From the NCBI GenBank assembly GCA_947179485.1, contig OX359245.1, positions 52,129,067 to 52,193,066 of the forward strand: DNA of 64,000 bases. The letters are read 5' to 3'. The DNA is from Allacma fusca (lineage: Eukaryota; Arthropoda; Collembola; Symphypleona; Sminthuridae). Shown in pieces: positions 33,825-45,560 of this stretch (the first letter of the stretch is position 1; each line of letters starts with the position of its first letter). The notes under the pieces were generated by a model, which was not told where the DNA came from, did no database searches, and saw nothing but the letters and a program-made list of their open reading frames with translations. The position numbers and the translations under genes are program-made.

Positions 33825-34780
33825 CGATAGCATATTGGTTCAAAAGTTATAAACAAATGATGAGAAAATGACTATTTCACGGTCCTTCCATAACTTCAAA
33901 TTAGCACAACTTTTAAGTTATTCGGGCAAATTTACCAATTGTACCTAACAACAGCATCTACTCATTACCGGCTACACGCTGGTAATGATAAATATCAACA
34001 ATAGCATATTGGTTCAAAAGTTATAAACAAATGATGAGAAAATGACTATTTCACGGACCTTCCATAACTTCAAATTAGCATAACTTTTAAGTTATTCGGG
34101 CAAATTCACCAATTTTACCTAACAACAGCATCTACCCATTACCGGCTACACGCTGGTAATGATAAATATCAACAATAGCATATTGGTTCAAAAGTTATAA
34201 ACAAATGATGAGAAAATGACTATTTAACGGACCTTCCATAACTTCAAATTAGCACAACTTTTAAGTTATTCGGGCAAATTCACCAATTTTACCTAACAAC
34301 AGCATCTACCCATTACCGGCTACACGCTGGTAATGATAAATATCAACAATAGCATATTGGTTCAAAAGTTATAAACAAATGATGAGAAAATGACTATTTA
34401 ACGGACCTTCCATAACTTCAAATTAGCATAACTTTTAAGTTATTCGGACAAATTCACCAATTTTACCTAACAACAGCATCTACCCATTTTCGGCTACACG
34501 CTGGTAGTGATAAATATCAACAATAGCATATTGGTTCAAAAGTTATAAACAAATCATGAGAAAATGACTATTTCACGGTCCTTCCATAACTTCAAATTAG
34601 CATAACTTTTAAGTTATTCGGACAAATTCACCAATTTTACCTAACAACAGCATCTACTCATTACCGGCTACACGCTGGTCAAGTAAGATTACTTCGATAG
34701 TAGATTGGCTCTAAAGTTGCAAGCTTATAATGTAAAACACGACCATTTTACGGACATTCCGCAAATTACCCAATCATGGT
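33825..34780 (+). repeat. 174-bp satellite array
   Basis: CATATTGGTTCAAAAGTTAT occurs at 33,831, 34,005, 34,179, 34,353 and 34,527, an exact 174-bp spacing, followed by a degenerate sixth unit at about 34,700. Units differ at only a few positions (for example TTTCACGG versus TTTAACGG). Each unit carries ACCGGCTACACGCTGGTAAT near its junction. It is unrelated in sequence to the 178-bp array 1.1 kb upstream. Confidence 0.93.
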
Positions 34781-35985
34781 AATTATTGAAGAAGTAATGG
34801 AACAGACAAACTCAAATATATAAATAGTCAGTAGTCAAATTAATTTACGCCTAAACACTTCCTTTCAGCAGATATTTTTGAAATGATTGAGGATCTCCCT
34901 GCAGGGACATAAGATTTAGCAGGTAAATTCGGGAATTATCTTCCAGTGAGATTTACAAACATTTTACCCCTGGTTGGAAGTGGTTTCTAAAAAAATCTCT
35001 CTTCCTTCGTGATAGAATCTAGAAATCCGGCCTTGCCATTTATATAAGACCTCGCTACAATTTGACATTCCCGACTCTCGCACAAATTAGTGAGTTCGCC
35101 AGACCACCCTCAATAAAATATTTAGTCTTCCTGCCTTCAAGCAAATTATTGAGACCCTTAATCGTGTTATATGAGTATCGAAACATTTTAGGAGTTGAAA
35201 AGTTAGTCTTTGAATGTACTTAAACTACATAACTTGTATGTACATATGCCATCTAAAAGCAGTGCAGTGCATGCTGTATAAGTGTAATCTTAAAGGGAGC
35301 AAAGTTTAACACTTACTTATGTACGCATATACAAGGTCATAATATGTAAGGAGAGAAAACAGCAAATTGCGAAGAATGAGAATTTATTCCCATAATTTTG
35401 GCATTTGCAGAGGATTTTAACAAGACAATGGCCAATGTAATGTGGACTAGTATAAGCCCTACTCATTCATTTATTACTCACAAATACATACACTAATTTT
35501 GTAATGTAAACTACGCCACTCATGGAATACAATCAAGCACGGAACATTTAAATATCAAAATCTAATGAATTCGGGCAGTCCTTAAAAACGCAAGTTATGA
35601 TGTTGCTTTGATTTCACATTATCACTACATGATCGCAACCTTTTGGTTTGTTTCATAAACTGCTGGGGACCAGGATTATTATTTACTTCTGCACGAGATA
35701 CTGCTATATACACGTTTTGGAATAAACTATAAAGAACCTCGCCAAAAAGTTCAACGAATTTTGAAATCCCTGATGCTCTCAGATGCCCACACAATAACTC
35801 CGATTTTTTCAAATAAGTAACCTACTATTGCAAATGCCACTCAGATGCAAAACCCTTTTGGAGCTGCAGATTCAAAAGCAAAGGAAACAAAAGCAGTTTT
35901 TAGATAATAGAGGAGCACTGATGCCCTGTTACATTTGGCACAATTTGTGCATAACAAGATTGCAATCAGTTTTTACGCAACAATT
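34781..35985. other. Polinton right arm, no recognisable gene
   Basis: A 76-codon minus-strand open frame at 35,582-35,812 includes EVNNNPGPQQF but has no other family feature. Nothing else was recognised. Confidence 0.35.
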
Positions 35986-36225
35986 AAGTGCACTATTTTG
36001 GTGCAGACAAATTAATTAAAACTGGAATATTTTTGGTGAAAACAAATTAAAAATATCACCAATGAAAACGTGCACAGTTTTGGTGCTTAATATTTTAATT
36101 GATAAAATTCCGAACATTTTTGGTGCTTAATATTGAAATTAATAAAATTCAGCACATATTTGGTGCTTAATCAAATCATTTATAAAAATTTGCACAAATT
36201 TGGTGCTTACAATTAACACTTTTAA
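35986..36225 (+). repeat. Degenerate ~55-bp repeats with TTTTGGTGCTTAATAT core
   Basis: The TTTGGTGC core recurs at about 35,996, 36,079, 36,118, 36,160 and 36,200, separated by AT-rich spacers containing AATTNATAAAATTC. The copies are diverged, suggesting an old minisatellite. Confidence 0.6.
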
Positions 36226-37105
36226 AAGCATAAATAAACAACTGTATAAAGTTTTACGCTTATTACATTAAAAGGCATGTGACAATATTTCAAGCATGTT
36301 TACATGTTCTCGAAATTGATGATGGGCATATTGATAAGAAAGAAATTTGTTGTATATTCATTTTTTTGTAATTAGTTACTACCTTTGACATTGTTGTCCA
36401 AAGCCTGACTTTATTAACCCCCGAATTCGGTCTTCATTTTTCACTTCAAGTTCACGTTTTCACAAGAGCAAAAAGTACTAAATGATTTTACTTGAAATAT
36501 TAGACCGCTTTTTAACTACCATCAATTTTTAAATTAGTTCCCGTGACAACACTGCTGTACTTTTTTGTCAATGCAAGAATTAGTTTCTCACAATTAGTTT
36601 TTAATAACACTATTGCTTCAACAACTCCAATTCTTCTCCAGACTTACACCTCATTTAAAAACATACAGGACCACTACACCATTTCACAAATCAATTTATT
36701 AAGCAAGGTTCTCTTTGAATAGATATCTATCTTTCAATAATCTTGACAAGAAATTTTTAATTAAGATTTCCTCCGTTCGGAACTCAATTTAATTAGGAAA
36801 AATGTATCCAATTTTACAGAAGTTACCAGGAGAAGGAGCTCGCCTTAACTGACCCCAATAATTCCCTTAAAATCTTCATTTAGGAATAAGGTCACGCAGC
36901 TGCTTGTTTTTGTTTCTTAAAAATAAACATTTACACAGCTGCAACTCTGAAGGCCCATAATTTCTACGCATCCAATAAATCCAAGCGCCTCGCACCTGGA
37001 TTTTACAACTTATTGCTCTCCTTTCCATTATTTCTGACTTTTTCCATAAAAAGGTCCTCTGTATCCTTCACACCTCTCTCTTCACATTCCTTTTGCTGAG
37101 GTTTA
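36226..37105. other. Polinton right arm next to the terminal repeat, no gene
   Basis: AT-rich sequence with no open frame of note or recognised motif. Confidence 0.35.
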
Positions 37106-37438
37106 CCAGACTTTATATTCAGCCCCAAGTAATTCCAGACCATTCACCATATCTCTCTCTCTCCACAGTTCCCCACATTATTACATCTCTGTATAAATTA
37201 AATGTAGAGGTACTACATGAAACCTTTTCCTATACCTTCATCGAAGGTTAGGAAAAGGCAAATTCCGAGATTGCCTGACCCCCTCTGTATACATACGTCG
37301 GTACACTTTTCCCTATACCTTCAACATTAGCCATGTTGAAGATATAGGAAAAAGTGGGAAAAACCCGGACCGTTGAACGGTGTCAAAAACCAGGACCGTT
37401 GGACGGGGGGCCAAAAACAGTAGTCATTATGGACTACT
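37106..37438 (-). repeat. Polinton right terminal inverted repeat (~333 bp)
   Basis: This is the reverse complement of the left terminal repeat in all shared blocks, but with about 100 extra bp (roughly 37,285-37,405). The extra part has a hairpin (CCTATA..CTTCAACAT paired with ATGTTGAAG..TATAGG, 37,312-37,349) and a direct repeat (GGACCGTTGAACGG at 37,367, GGACCGTTGGACGG at 37,393). It ends in ...GGACTACT followed by the GAAAAG target copy. Confidence 0.9.
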
Positions 37439-37799
37439 GAAAAGGAATAAAACAACGAAACAAATTGGATTCTTCCATGAATTTGATAAATTTTGATACA
37501 AATGAACGTTTTCGCAGAGTATTCCCATCAAATTGTGCATTATTGGGATGATTTTATGATTACAACTTGAGGGGAAAGTACCCCCAACGTTTCCTTCATT
37601 GACAATTTTTGCAGACTGGGATCAGATCAAACCGTTACCATTTTTTTCTAGGGTACTCCTTATATCTCTTTTTGCATGCAATACGGGAACTCACGGATTT
37701 GTTGGAACCAACGCTCAAATTAATTATGCGTGTTATTATTAAATTATGTACATAGAATTAGTTCGTGCGCACTATGAGCGTGCCAATAATCAACAAGGA

Positions 37800-38221
37800 A
37801 TATTGTAATTCTTTCGCTTAATATTTTGGATGATTTTACCAATTTTTGCTCAAATTCTGAGATACGAAACTAAAAATGAATAGTTATTGTTATTTCGGGG
37901 AAGGAATCCAAGTACGTCATGTCATAACCAAGCTAGCTAGTCCGGTCGCACAATAAAGAAAAAATAAGAAATATCTCACATGCAGATGCTACTTCTTTAT
38001 TATGTAGCTTTCAATTTAACTTCATCCACAGGTTGTGCAAAGGGTAAATTATTCGAACTGTTCCGAAAAAGACACTTCCACACAAACGTGTTACATTTAC
38101 TGGCCTCCTTTAATCTAACAGTGTGTCTTTCCAAGAAAAATACTTCAAAGGGTTTTAAACAAAATTTTGAGAGGGTTTGTAAACACTGGAAATAAAATCG
38201 AAAGTGTTCCTTATTAAGCAT
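37800..38221 (-). pseudogene. Chemoreceptor-like gene fragment (exon 1 only)
   Basis: The minus-strand stretch HFRFYFQCLQTLSKFCLKPF matches the N-terminus of the broken receptor at 7.5 kb (NFWFYFQYLRILSQFSLVPF). Downstream, 37,812-37,900 matches the end of that gene's exon 1 at nucleotide level (the CCGAAATAACAAT and AATATTAAGCG words). The frame between is disrupted by stops, and no later exon was found; ACSL begins 155 bp further right. It is a relic of the same family. Confidence 0.65.
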
Positions 38222-38375
38222 TTAAACGAAATTTTGCAACTTGAATACAATGGTTCGCTGTTACTACTATAAGCAAAATAATTACTGTTGCTCTTATTGT
38301 TAAGTTCTTACGTACACCATTTCTGAACTAAGTAAGCTTGAACCTACCTTTAAAAAACTAACCCGAACCTGTAAT

Positions 38376-41300
38376 TTATTTCCTAACTCTGGAGTACATT
38401 TGTTTAATCTGTGGCTCAAAGAACTTTTTCAGTTCTGGTCTTTTTAATTTCATAGTTGGAGTCAGGAGTCCTCGTTCAGTTGTGAAGGGATCCGGATGCA
38501 AGTAAATGTCCTTGACTTGTTCAAATGAGTGTAAACCATTATCCCGTCCCAGTTTCGTCAACTCGCTCAAAATCATAGTTTTTACGTTAGGATCCTTACA
38601 AAGGGAAGGGATATCCCTCTCAGCCGGGTACATCTCTCTAAGAATTTCCGCGTCAGGGACAACTATTCCCACTACGAATGCCTAAGAGATCAAAATAAAC
38701 ATGAGGTATATATAATTAATAATGTATAATTATATAATTACTTATATAATATATAATTATATACAAATAATAAATAAAAGAAGCGAACCACTTACTTCAA
38801 GGGAATCTCCATAAATGAAAATCTGGGTCACAAATCTGGAGAATGCATAAATGATCTCGATCTTTTCAGGAGCAACATACTCACCTTGACTGAGTTTGAA
38901 GATACTCTTCTTGCGGTCAATAATTTTAATAGTCCCATTCTATATTGTTCATCGCCGTTTTAAAATTTTTCATATGATTGAATTACCGTAATATATAGAT
39001 ACTTATGTATGTTTGTGCACACAAACTATTAAATATTTTCACAATTATGTATAAATTTTAAACTAAACTCACGGGTAACCAGGTTGCGATATCGCCCGTG
39101 TGCAACCACCCATCTTCGTCAATAACTTTCTGCGTTTCTTCCTCATTTTTGTAGTAACCCTTACAGATCCCGGAGCTTTTTATGCATAATTCTCCTGTAT
39201 CAAATGTACATATTACATTTTAAGGGTATTAGTTGATACACCAATAGGATGCCGTACATATTTATGACGTCAAAATGATTTTCGCGTCTTTGATTTAGAA
39301 TATTCATTGTTCTACAAACGATAATGTCAACCGTTTGAGCTATGCTAGTAATGGGTCATTATTTTCTTAATGCGAGGCAACCTTGGTCGTTTTGAGAATA
39401 ATAGTTCATTTCCGGGACATCCACTAGCTTCAGAGCAACTCCTAAAATCGGGGGTCCAACGTGCCCACCCTTAGTTTCATTTGGAAGGGTCATTGTAACC
39501 AGGCCAATGGACTCAGTTTGACCATAAGCCTCCATAACCTATTAATTGACATGTAGCCTTCTTAGTTAGCACCAATGAATGGAAATCATTTCCATTTTAT
39601 TATTTTGATTCTACAAAAAATGAAAAGTATTTACCAGACATCCAAGGGCGCATCTAAAAAATTGTAGGACCTCTGCATTGATAGGAGAGCCGCCACTTAT
39701 GATAATACGCACCCTTCCACCCAGCGCTTCTTGTATCTTCCCAAATACCAAATAATCCCAAATGCTATTCCTTCTCCGGATATTTTGCTCCAACTCCTTA
39801 CCTTTGTAGTGCAATGCTGTTTTAACCAGTAATCGTTTCAGGGATGACTGATTGACTGCTCCCATAACCTTCACAAGTATACATAAGCATATATAGGCTT
39901 TTAAATTTTCAGAGTTTCACTGTAAATATGACAGTTTTTATGTAATGTTTTATACCTTGTCGTACACTCGACACAGAAGTCTCGGAACAGTCGGAAATAT
40001 AGTGGGTTTTAGGACTTTGATATCATCCAAAAGTGTAAGAATGTTTCCACGCCAGAAACCGATAGAAGCTCCTTCCATAAATGCCATTGCCTTGTCAAAA
40101 GTAGTCAGATTGTGCAGTAGATTATGGTATGTTACAGAATACATGTATAGTGATTATTAAAACTAACAATAAGTTAGTACAATGGGTTACTAGGATTTGC
40201 AAGTTCACGGACACATATTTACTTCTAGCCTTAATTGTACCCACACTTATAATAGTGTACTATGAGCTCCAAAATTGACAACGGCTTGAATATTGACTTG
40301 ATTTTGACATTTTAAGTTTCTCAGTATATGTGGTAGTGACATACGTCACTTGAGGCTAAAATCATAGCGTGAGTTGTGTACAAATCCATGGAAAGATTTT
40401 TTTTAAAATTAACATGCAAATTTGGAGTTTGTATTACTCTAATATAATTATTCGTAATATGTGATCAACATACAAATTTACAATAAATATGATTACACAC
40501 TTGCAAGTCCTTGTACCACTTTCATCTCATTTTTCTGTCTTTAGAATATGTATATACTTCCATCATTAGTGTCTATATCCCAATTCCCATTACGAGTGAA
40601 TGCTCATGGATTCAAACACCCGCTTGACAGTTGAAACAATAATTTTTATCATTTACTCCAATAAATGTAGATATTGATACTTACTTCCAAACATTTTTGA
40701 TAGGCATGGGCGAGAGGAAGGAAGGAAATTACGATATCATCTTTAGTCATCGCTTCCGGGAAAAAACACGTGAAGGTGTCGATAGTACAGCTCAGAGTTG
40801 AGACGACGCTTGAGTGCGTCATGATCACTCCTTTAGGAGTTCCAGTAGTTCCTGAAGTGTAGCTCAGCGTAGCAATATCTTCGGGTTTTGGAGGCTGCAA
40901 TATTATTGGTTCATGTAATACAAGTTTATTCAGCTATAGCTGGACATCCAAAATAAAGCGTCTACCTTCTCGGGATACACTTTACGTTGTTCCTGGCCAA
41001 CTGCTTCAACCTGTGAAAACTTGTACAAATTCAAACCCAGCTTCTCAGCACGGAAGATAGCATCGGAACTTAAGTCATTCATGTAGATGATAGTTTTTAA
41101 ACAGGTTGGGACCTTTTCGAGAATTGACAGAAGATTCTTCTCAGTTTCTAGTACTACAGTTGTAATTTCAGCTGGAACAATTAAATATGTACGTATGTAA
41201 TTTAGTTCACATATTTAATGATTGGATGGACTGCGTAAAAGCGTTTTTGCTTCCGTACTTCGTACCCTGAGTTATTATATAATGGGAAGCTGTGGGTCCA

Positions 41301-42421
41301 AGGGTATCGTACAAGGCCACGGAAACCATTGAAAAAGAATACAATCCTTGCTGAGCAAGTTCCCATTCAACTCTATTATTGCTGTAAATTCCTACATGTT
41401 CCTTCTCCTTTACACCTGATTAAAAAGGATTCCAAGCATTAATATCAGGCACCTACTACAGGAGTTAATTTAGACAAATTCTGTATGCACCTATAGGAAT
41501 GTAAAATGCTACCTAGATGGCGTAACCCGCATCCAAAGTTTACAGATCGGTCTATAACGGTCTGATAGGATAGCCAAATGTAACCGCTTTGATCATCAGG
41601 TCTGTAGCCTAAGCAGTTACCATTGTCTACAAGATAAAAGGATAACAACAGTTTTTTAAAGTATTTCCATGGCTTGACAAATACATGAACAGAAATATCG
41701 TTCTGCGATAAACTCTGCTTGATACACAAAATAATATATGCGTTATTTTTGAAATCTTACCAGACCGAGCAAGTCCTTTACGAATTAAATCATAGCCAGT
41801 CCTGACGTCAGGGTACAAGTAAAATGGGTCCGTAAAATTTTTCAATTCAGAATTTTCTAACATCGAGACATGAATTCGTTCTGGTCCCTAAAATACAAGT
41901 AAATAGGAATTTCGCTGATTAAATCTGTTTTAATAACAAACAGTTGGAAGATAGAATTCCCGTAATATTGCTAGATATATCCCGCCATTATTTTATCTGT
42001 AGCATTTTTTTTACATGCCTTTAGATAAGTACTTTTTGTAAAGTTGCAATTTTGACTCATTTGGGAAGGTAAAAAGGAATATCCTGAATAACGATCAGTG
42101 AAGTTAGCAATTCTCTCTCGCTATTAACATGACCCCTTATATAAAATAATGTTTTTGTTACTCAACAGTTTTGGTATTATTACCCTTAACCACTGGAATA
42201 GGAGTATTGCATAATTATTATATGACAGTGCACTCTGATCATTTATTAATATTTATATAACGTGTTATTACCGGGAAAAGAAACGACTGTTCATTAAGGG
42301 ACACAGGCATCTCCTCTTCTCCAGGATGTGACACTGTACCACGGGATGCAGAGGTACTACGTAGATTTTTACTTTTTCGTACCAAATGCCCGTCGTGATG
42401 ATTTTCTTCAAGAGTCGTCAT
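38376..42421 (-). CDS. ACSL: Long-chain-fatty-acid--CoA ligase (ACSL), 12 exons
   Basis: Inferred exons (minus strand) are 42421-42272, 41887-41761, 41626-41513, 41415-41266, 41171-40966, 40894-40685, 40090-39956, 39868-39635, 39538-39382, 39194-39073, 38939-38796 and 38681-38376. All phases agree and the total is 685 codons (684 residues), the usual length. The AMP-binding P-loop [12 protein letters not shown] is in exon 6. [16 protein letters not shown] sequence is in exon 7, AYGQTES in exon 9, and the fatty-acyl-CoA synthetase signature ([39 protein letters not shown]) is split across exons 10-11. The enzyme activates long-chain fatty acids with ATP and CoA, usually at ER, mitochondrial or peroxisomal membranes. 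The N-terminus is short, Ser/His/Glu-rich and lacks a clear membrane anchor. The exon 7 acceptor (TTTTGACAAG) and exon 9 donor (GTTGCC) are weak but needed by phase. Confidence 0.92.
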
Positions 42422-44311
42422 GTTTTAATGTATTGTATGTAAATAATTACTCGTCGTATTCTACGAAGTAAAATCCAGTTTTATATATTTGAATTAAAAT
42501 GTAAGTGAGACGGAGAACTTACTGGAACACACTGATTTATTATCTCACTTCTCTTTTAAAGACACTCATGGAAGTTTAATGTGAAGGTTGATTTCCCTGC
42601 TTGCTTGCAGTTGCAAAGCTGAGCAAGTTATTTTTACACGGTGAGTGTACGAATGGTGAGGCACGTGTCTGCAGCTATACATAACAACGTATGTCAATTT
42701 TATGATTATCCTTGTTTCATGAAAAATTTTATACCGATATGTACATAATAATGAAATAATTTACTCTATATTTGGGAGACAAAGCAAAAATATTTACTTT
42801 CCCTGCAACTCGTTCATTTTCAAGTAATAAAAACTTAAATCATCACTCTTTAATATACAAGTGATAATATTCTATCCTGTATAGCCTTCTTATGACAACA
42901 AAAAATTGTAGTATCTTCTGAAGGCTAGGTTATATATATATATAATATATATAATATATAATAATATATGCAGCACCGAGTAACATTTGCTTATGTAACA
43001 AAATAAAAATACACATTTGCATTAGTAAAAAAATCCTCTGTAACAATACAGTACAGGCCATTACTTCATTAAAAATCCTCTCTGCAAAGTTGTTATGAGC
43101 TTAATAAAAGTGAGGCTTAATTCCTTTGCTTGCTGTTAAAATCGTTTGCTGAGTGAATGAACTGTAGTGGTGTTGAATAAAATGCAGATGTCACGTCGAT
43201 CCTGCATATTCTGCATTCTAAAAAATATAACAAAATCCTTCAGATAAATATCTCCGTCTATCATGGAAACACAAAACTTGTAAAGGACACCCACTAGCTC
43301 TGAAACATAATGTTTCCATTAAATCCAGATAACAATTGACAATTTTTTTGAAAAATTGTTGGGGCAACATTAGCTCAACGCTGGCCGAACGTAGCACCAG
43401 CGACCATTCTAACAAATCGCCAACTATAGGCTTGAAGTTCAAGTTGATCCTTCAAGTTTTTAATTTTTAATGTTGGACGATGGTAATAAAATTATTGCCT
43501 GAGCACGTAACCTATGAAACTTCCATTGCCCAGAAAGAACAATGCATGCTATTCTGTAATATAAGTATAATTTGTAAATTTCTACTGGCTAGTGTATTTA
43601 AATCATTGATACTGTACCTAAACTGTACCCAAAACGAACCCAAATACTGGACCTATGGGTATACAGATACAGGTACAAGGTATTAAACCTGGATCTGGAC
43701 CCACGTCCTTCTATTAAGATTGCCAGAATTTGTTGTAACTAATATTGCATACTGTAAGAAAATTAACCGTTGTAACCAAACTTCACCACTTACATGATAA
43801 TCAAAGGTCGAGTAGATTCAAAAACCTTTTTTAAATTATGCTGCAAAAATAGTTGCGAGCACGTTTAATTCACTACTATGTGTTCTAATTTATGCCTATA
43901 CTGTTTTGATTTTAATAAATTGACCATTGTTCAAAAATGATTTGAGGTGAATCAGGAGTCTGAAAAAATATTTAAGAAACAATCGTAGTTTTTAAAATAG
44001 CCAAAAGTCACCATTTAATGCATTGCACAGATACTTCCACCTCTTTGACTCTAAACAATAAAAATTACACTTACTATATAATTAATACACTTTAATAGAC
44101 AAACGAAAACCCATTACAACCATTATTTTATTTACTACTGATATATTTTACATATTTTATACCGCATAGATGCAAGATTATAATATTTCGGTTAGTTTGG
44201 ATTTGTGTGGGAGCGTTCTAAATTAAATTACACTTTTTGTTTTACAATACTGGGTGAATATTAATCTGCGCAATATGAAGAGTAGCATTTGCTTCTTCAT
44301 TAACCCATACG
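42422..44311. other. Intergenic upstream of ACSL; AT microsatellite
   Basis: It contains the presumed ACSL promoter side. An (AT)n tract lies at about 42,932-42,970. A short TACCC-word patch near 43,610-43,710 resembles the repeats at 45.3-45.6 and 54-55.6 kb. No gene was recognised. Confidence 0.4.
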
Positions 44312-45103
44312 CAGAGATGTGTAGTATTTGAAATATTTAAGTACAAAATACTATCTGAAATACAAAATACGTATCTTGTATTTTAAACCTATTGTAGTCG
44401 TTGTAGTATTTTGTATATTAGTATATTACAAAATACGATGCTGGCAAGTAGTTGATATTTTATTTGCAGCCATTAATATTAATATAAGTACTTAAAATAA
44501 GCTACTTGATCAAAACACTTAAGTGCTCAAACTTCTGAAATTGCCGCAGTCATGCTTGTTGAAAACTATTTGTGACCCGTAACATGTAGTATAGGAACGT
44601 TTTTTATCGATTAAGAAATATCGACTGGAAATATTAAACGGGATAAATTCGCTCAGTCTTTCCACTGCTAAGTATCATCCGAGAGCGTGGTTCTTCATGT
44701 TAACATGCTTTCAAAATTAGAAATTATAAGAAAGTAGTAGTTTACAGTAGAATATCCCTTTTTATTACCCCATTGTCATCTTCAACTCCTGTGGAACAAT
44801 TGTTTAGCATTGCAGTACTGATTTTTAGTGCGCGTAGATCTAGCTTATTGGATGAAATGTTTAAAAAGCTTGTATTTTTGAAATTCTGTACTCAATTTCC
44901 AAAACAATATTATGTATTTCCTGATTTTGAAGTATTTCAGATAGTATTTTCTAGTTAAGTATTTTTGAAGCAGTTTTTCATTTGTATTTTACTGAGGTAT
45001 TTTAGTAAAACTAGTTTGCTGGTATCTTAATTAGTATTTAGTATTTTATGTTACGAAAACATTTGTATTTTTTAAAAAACAATGAGGCATTTTACACATC
45101 TCG
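44312..45103 (+). mobile_element. hAT element, second copy of the AATACAAAATAC family
   Basis: The left end CAGAGATGTGTAGTATTTGA and right end ...TTTTACACATCTC match the element at 6,254-7,311. The internal frame 44,773-44,958 reads TPVEQLFSIAVLIFSARRSSLLDEMFKKLVFLKF, the C-terminal hAT dimerisation domain. The last bases of the right end are altered and no 8-bp target duplication was found, so this copy is older or rearranged. Confidence 0.75.
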
Positions 45104-45289
45104 GGTTATCTGAATGGGTTACTGAATAACACATTTGATTCCATAATTTCAATCGCTAATCAAAAACATCTAATTTAAAACAAAATCAAATGAGATGCAT
45201 GATATATTAAATTTGTGCTGTGCTCAAAACAGCACAGCATGTTGTACAGTAGGCTGCTTTCTTGATTTTACGTTTTCATAAAACTAACC

Positions 45290-45560
45290 AAATATTTAAG
45301 GTACTTCAGTATTCGCAGATCCAATTCAGGTATTTCAGGCACTCGTACTTGTACCTGATAGAAACGACTCAAATAGGTATTATTCCGTACCCTTTCCCAT
45401 ACCCATACATGTACCTTACCTTGCGGGCTGTGTAAACCCAGAATGTATCCGAAATGTTTGGGTACAAAATTTTTGACCCCATTTTGTACCTGGAAATGTC
45501 CCCATATGAATGGGTACTACCTGTACCCATAAGGGGCACTTCTCTTGTTTCCTGATTCGC
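45290..45560. repeat. TACCTGTACCC-word repeat, probable hAT relic
   Basis: Dense words such as GTACCTG, TACCCATACCC and GGGTACAAAATTTTTGACCCC are similar to the subterminal regions of the element at 54,371-55,621. The termini are not intact. Confidence 0.45.

Larger units (their letters stand above)
20133..37438 (+). mobile_element. Complete Maverick/Polinton (endogenous virus-like element), 17.3 kb
   Basis: The outer ends are AGTAGTCCATA (left) and its inverted match TATGGACTACT (right), and the 6-mers directly outside are identical: GAAAAG at 20,127-20,132 and 37,439-37,444. AG-starting inverted repeats and 6-bp target duplications are the known signature of this class. The plus-strand genes include PolB, packaging ATPase, retroviral-type integrase, penton, double-jelly-roll major capsid protein and adenain-like protease. 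Most frames look intact, but the polymerase has lost its central part, so autonomous replication is unlikely. The right 5.7 kb is gene-free and holds satellite arrays. Confidence 0.95.

Noticed and set aside
33831..34780. CRISPR-like regular repeats
   Set aside because: There are no short repeats with unique spacers; the whole 174-bp unit is repeated, as in eukaryotic satellites.
35582..35812. EVNNNPGP resembling a 2A-type ribosome-skipping motif
   Set aside because: The Asp before the motif is missing and there is no long reading frame around it.
44304..45111. Target duplication for the second AATACAAAATAC hAT copy
   Set aside because: Flanking 8-mers CCCATACG and GGTTATCT do not match.
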